DNA from: Chitinophaga parva | GTDB taxonomy: Bacteria > Bacteroidota > Bacteroidia > Chitinophagales > Chitinophagaceae | Direction of reading: 5' to 3' | DNA: 64,000 bases | NCBI RefSeq assembly: GCF_003071345.1 | Contig: NZ_QCYK01000002.1 | Coordinates: forward strand, 744,001 to 808,000 | Shown here: one piece after another, positions 62,711-64,000 of the stretch | Layout: the number at the start of each line of letters is the position of its first letter | How positions within the stretch are numbered: the first letter of the stretch is position 1 | Notes under the pieces: model-generated | The model's input: only the letters and a program-made list of their open reading frames with translations | Databases searched by the model: none | Told to the model about the DNA's origin: nothing | Position numbers and translations under genes: made by a program

Positions 62711-64000
62711 ATGCACCGCACATTGAAGATCACCAGTGTTCTATTACTAACAACGTTCCTGAAATTATCCGCACAACAACCCGATTATGAGCTGAACAGC
62801 GGCTGGCAATGCCAGCAGGTGAACAGTGTAAAAGCCAATGGGGAAGCCATTTCCAGCCCATCGTACCCGTTGCAGGGATGGATGCCGGCTACCGTGCCTG
62901 GTACCGTGCTTACCTCGCTGCTGGATAACAAGCAGGTGCCCGATCCTTTTTATGGCATGAACAACCAGCATATCCCGGACATTTATTACGCCGGGCGGGA
63001 TCACTACACGTACTGGTTTGTAAAGGACTTTAAAGAAACGGCCACCGGTCCTGATGGACAGGTATGGCTGCACTTCCGGGGCGTAAATGATGGCTGTGAT
63101 ATTTTCCTGAACGGTCATAAGCTCAATGCCAGCACCCACTTTGGCGCCTACCTACGCCAGTCGTATAATATCACGCCCTTCCTGGCAAAGAACGGTCAAA
63201 ACCGCCTGGCAGTGATCGTATACCCGGCACCGGTAGTAGGCGATCCTAACGGCGGGCAGGGAGGTGATGGCACCATTGCCCGTAATGTAGGCCCGCAGTA
63301 CACTGCCGGGTGGGACTGGATACAGCCCATGCGCGACCGCAACACCGGCATATGGGATAAGGTGACCATAGAGAAAACGGGCGCGGTGCGCATCAAAGAT
63401 CCGCACGTGGTGACCAGCGTGCCCGGCCAGCGCTGGCCCGGACAGGCCCAGGCGCCCGCGTTCATTGACGTAGCTGCCGATGTGGAAAATGCCAGCGGCA
63501 AAGCCATCAGCGGCATGCTGCGCTACACCATGGAGGGCAATACCCTCAGCAAGGCTGTAAGCCTGAAACCCAATAGCAGCGCTACGGTACAACTGCCGGA
63601 GCTGACGCTTAAACAACCCAGGCTCTGGTGGCCGGCAGGTTACGGGGAGCAGGCTTTGTATAAAGTGAAGATTGAATTTATTGCCAACGGCCAGCCCAGT
63701 GATGCGGAAAGTGTGGAAGTGGGCGTGCGCGAGATCCAGACTTCCTGGAATGCCCACACCGGCAGCCGTGAAGTAGCGGTGAATGGGCAAAAGATCTTTA
63801 TCAAGGGTGGCGACTGGATCACTTCCGATGCCTTGTTCCGCTTCAGCAAGGAACGGTATGATGCAGAAGTGCGTTTCCACCGGGATATGAACCTGAACCT
63901 GATCCGCATCTGGGGCGGCAGCCTCACGGAACGGCCGGAATTTTTTGAAGCCTGTGATAAATATGGCCTGCTGGTGTTCCAGGATTTCTGGATGTCTGGC
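62711..64000 (+). CDS. Glycoside hydrolase family 2 enzyme, N-terminal part (runs off the right edge)
   Basis: At least 430 codons open from the ATG at 62711. A signal peptide (MHRTLKITSVLLLTTFLKLS, cleaved near AQQ) is followed by the GH2 sugar-binding domain: LNSGWQCQQVNSVKANGEAI, MPATVPGTVLTSLLDNKQVP, HYTYWFVKDF, FRGVNDGCDIFLNGHKL and TAGWDWIQPMRDRNTGIWDK. An immunoglobulin-like domain then leads into the TIM barrel with VAVNGQKIFIKGGDWITSDA, MNLNLIRIWGGSLTERPEFF and CDKYGLLVFQDFWMSG. The last features are typical of the beta-mannosidase and exo-beta-D-glucosaminidase branch of GH2. The catalytic Glu residues lie beyond the window, so the activity cannot be fixed. Confidence 0.9.
   Translation, partial: MHRTLKITSVLLLTTFLKLSAQQPDYELNSGWQCQQVNSVKANGEAISSPSYPLQGWMPATVPGTVLTSLLDNKQVPDPFYGMNNQHIPDIYYAGRDHYTYWFVKDFKETATGPDGQVWLHFRGVNDGCDIFLNGHKLNASTHFGAYLRQSYNITPFLAKNGQNRLAVIVYPAPVVGDPNGGQGGDGTIARNVGPQYTAGWDWIQPMRDRNTGIWDKVTIEKTGAVRIKDPHVVTSVPGQRWPGQAQAPAFIDVAADVENASGKAISGMLRYTMEGNTLSKAVSLKPNSSATVQLPELTLKQPRLWWPAGYGEQALYKVKIEFIANGQPSDAESVEVGVREIQTSWNAHTGSREVAVNGQKIFIKGGDWITSDALFRFSKERYDAEVRFHRDMNLNLIRIWGGSLTERPEFFEACDKYGLLVFQDFWMSG

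Overview
The window looks like chromosome of a Bacteroidota member, most probably a Chitinophaga-like Chitinophagaceae. Three SusC/SusD outer-membrane pairs, two FecR/ECF-sigma switches, a type IX secretion (T9SS) adhesin with a PorP/SprF partner and several Bacteroidota-type TAnnTTTG promoter elements all point that way. This assignment is inferred from gene families, not from a marker gene.

Layout. 1-8512: polysaccharide-utilisation locus 1 (PUL1), with a partial ECF sigma factor (minus), FecR, SusC, SusD, a DUF1735/discoidin-like lipoprotein and a GH92 alpha-mannosidase reduced to its two ends by an internal out-of-frame deletion. 8574-13039: a more A+T-rich block with unrelated cargo (PQQ-type quinoprotein, VIT-family metal transporter, di-heme cytochrome c peroxidase), bounded by two hairpin terminators. 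13062-25059 (minus): PUL2, read as GH27, sigma, FecR, SusC with STN domain, SusD, GH31. 25171-26367: YcaQ-type DNA glycosylase.

26550-36747: a tight six-gene operon and the most unusual part of the window. It encodes a P-loop NTPase with a small N-terminal adaptor-like region, a large STAND-like NTPase, a protein joining an effector-associated-type N-terminus to a trypsin-like protease with complete triad, a membrane-anchored protein ending in a papain-like cysteine-peptidase domain, a secreted coiled-coil/barrel-like protein and a lipoprotein with three Ig/CNA-B-like repeats. I read it as a candidate NTPase-controlled proteolytic conflict or stress system reaching from cytoplasm to envelope; the function is inferred.

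36767-44384: bioA (minus), an ECF sigma factor with a four-helix membrane partner, and SusC/SusD pair 3 without enzymes. 44954-52954: a 2349-residue repeat adhesin with a T9SS type B C-terminal domain and its PorP/SprF partner. 53047-58155 (minus): five genes for a NitT/TauT-like ABC transporter whose binding protein is fused to a membrane anchor and an OmpA peptidoglycan-binding domain, plus two coiled-coil proteins. 58854-62385 (minus): AraC regulator, SDR oxidoreductase, cupin, small membrane protein, Lrp/AsnC regulator. 62711-64000: start of a secreted GH2 enzyme that runs off the right edge.

I found no tRNA, rRNA, CRISPR array, transposase or integrase.
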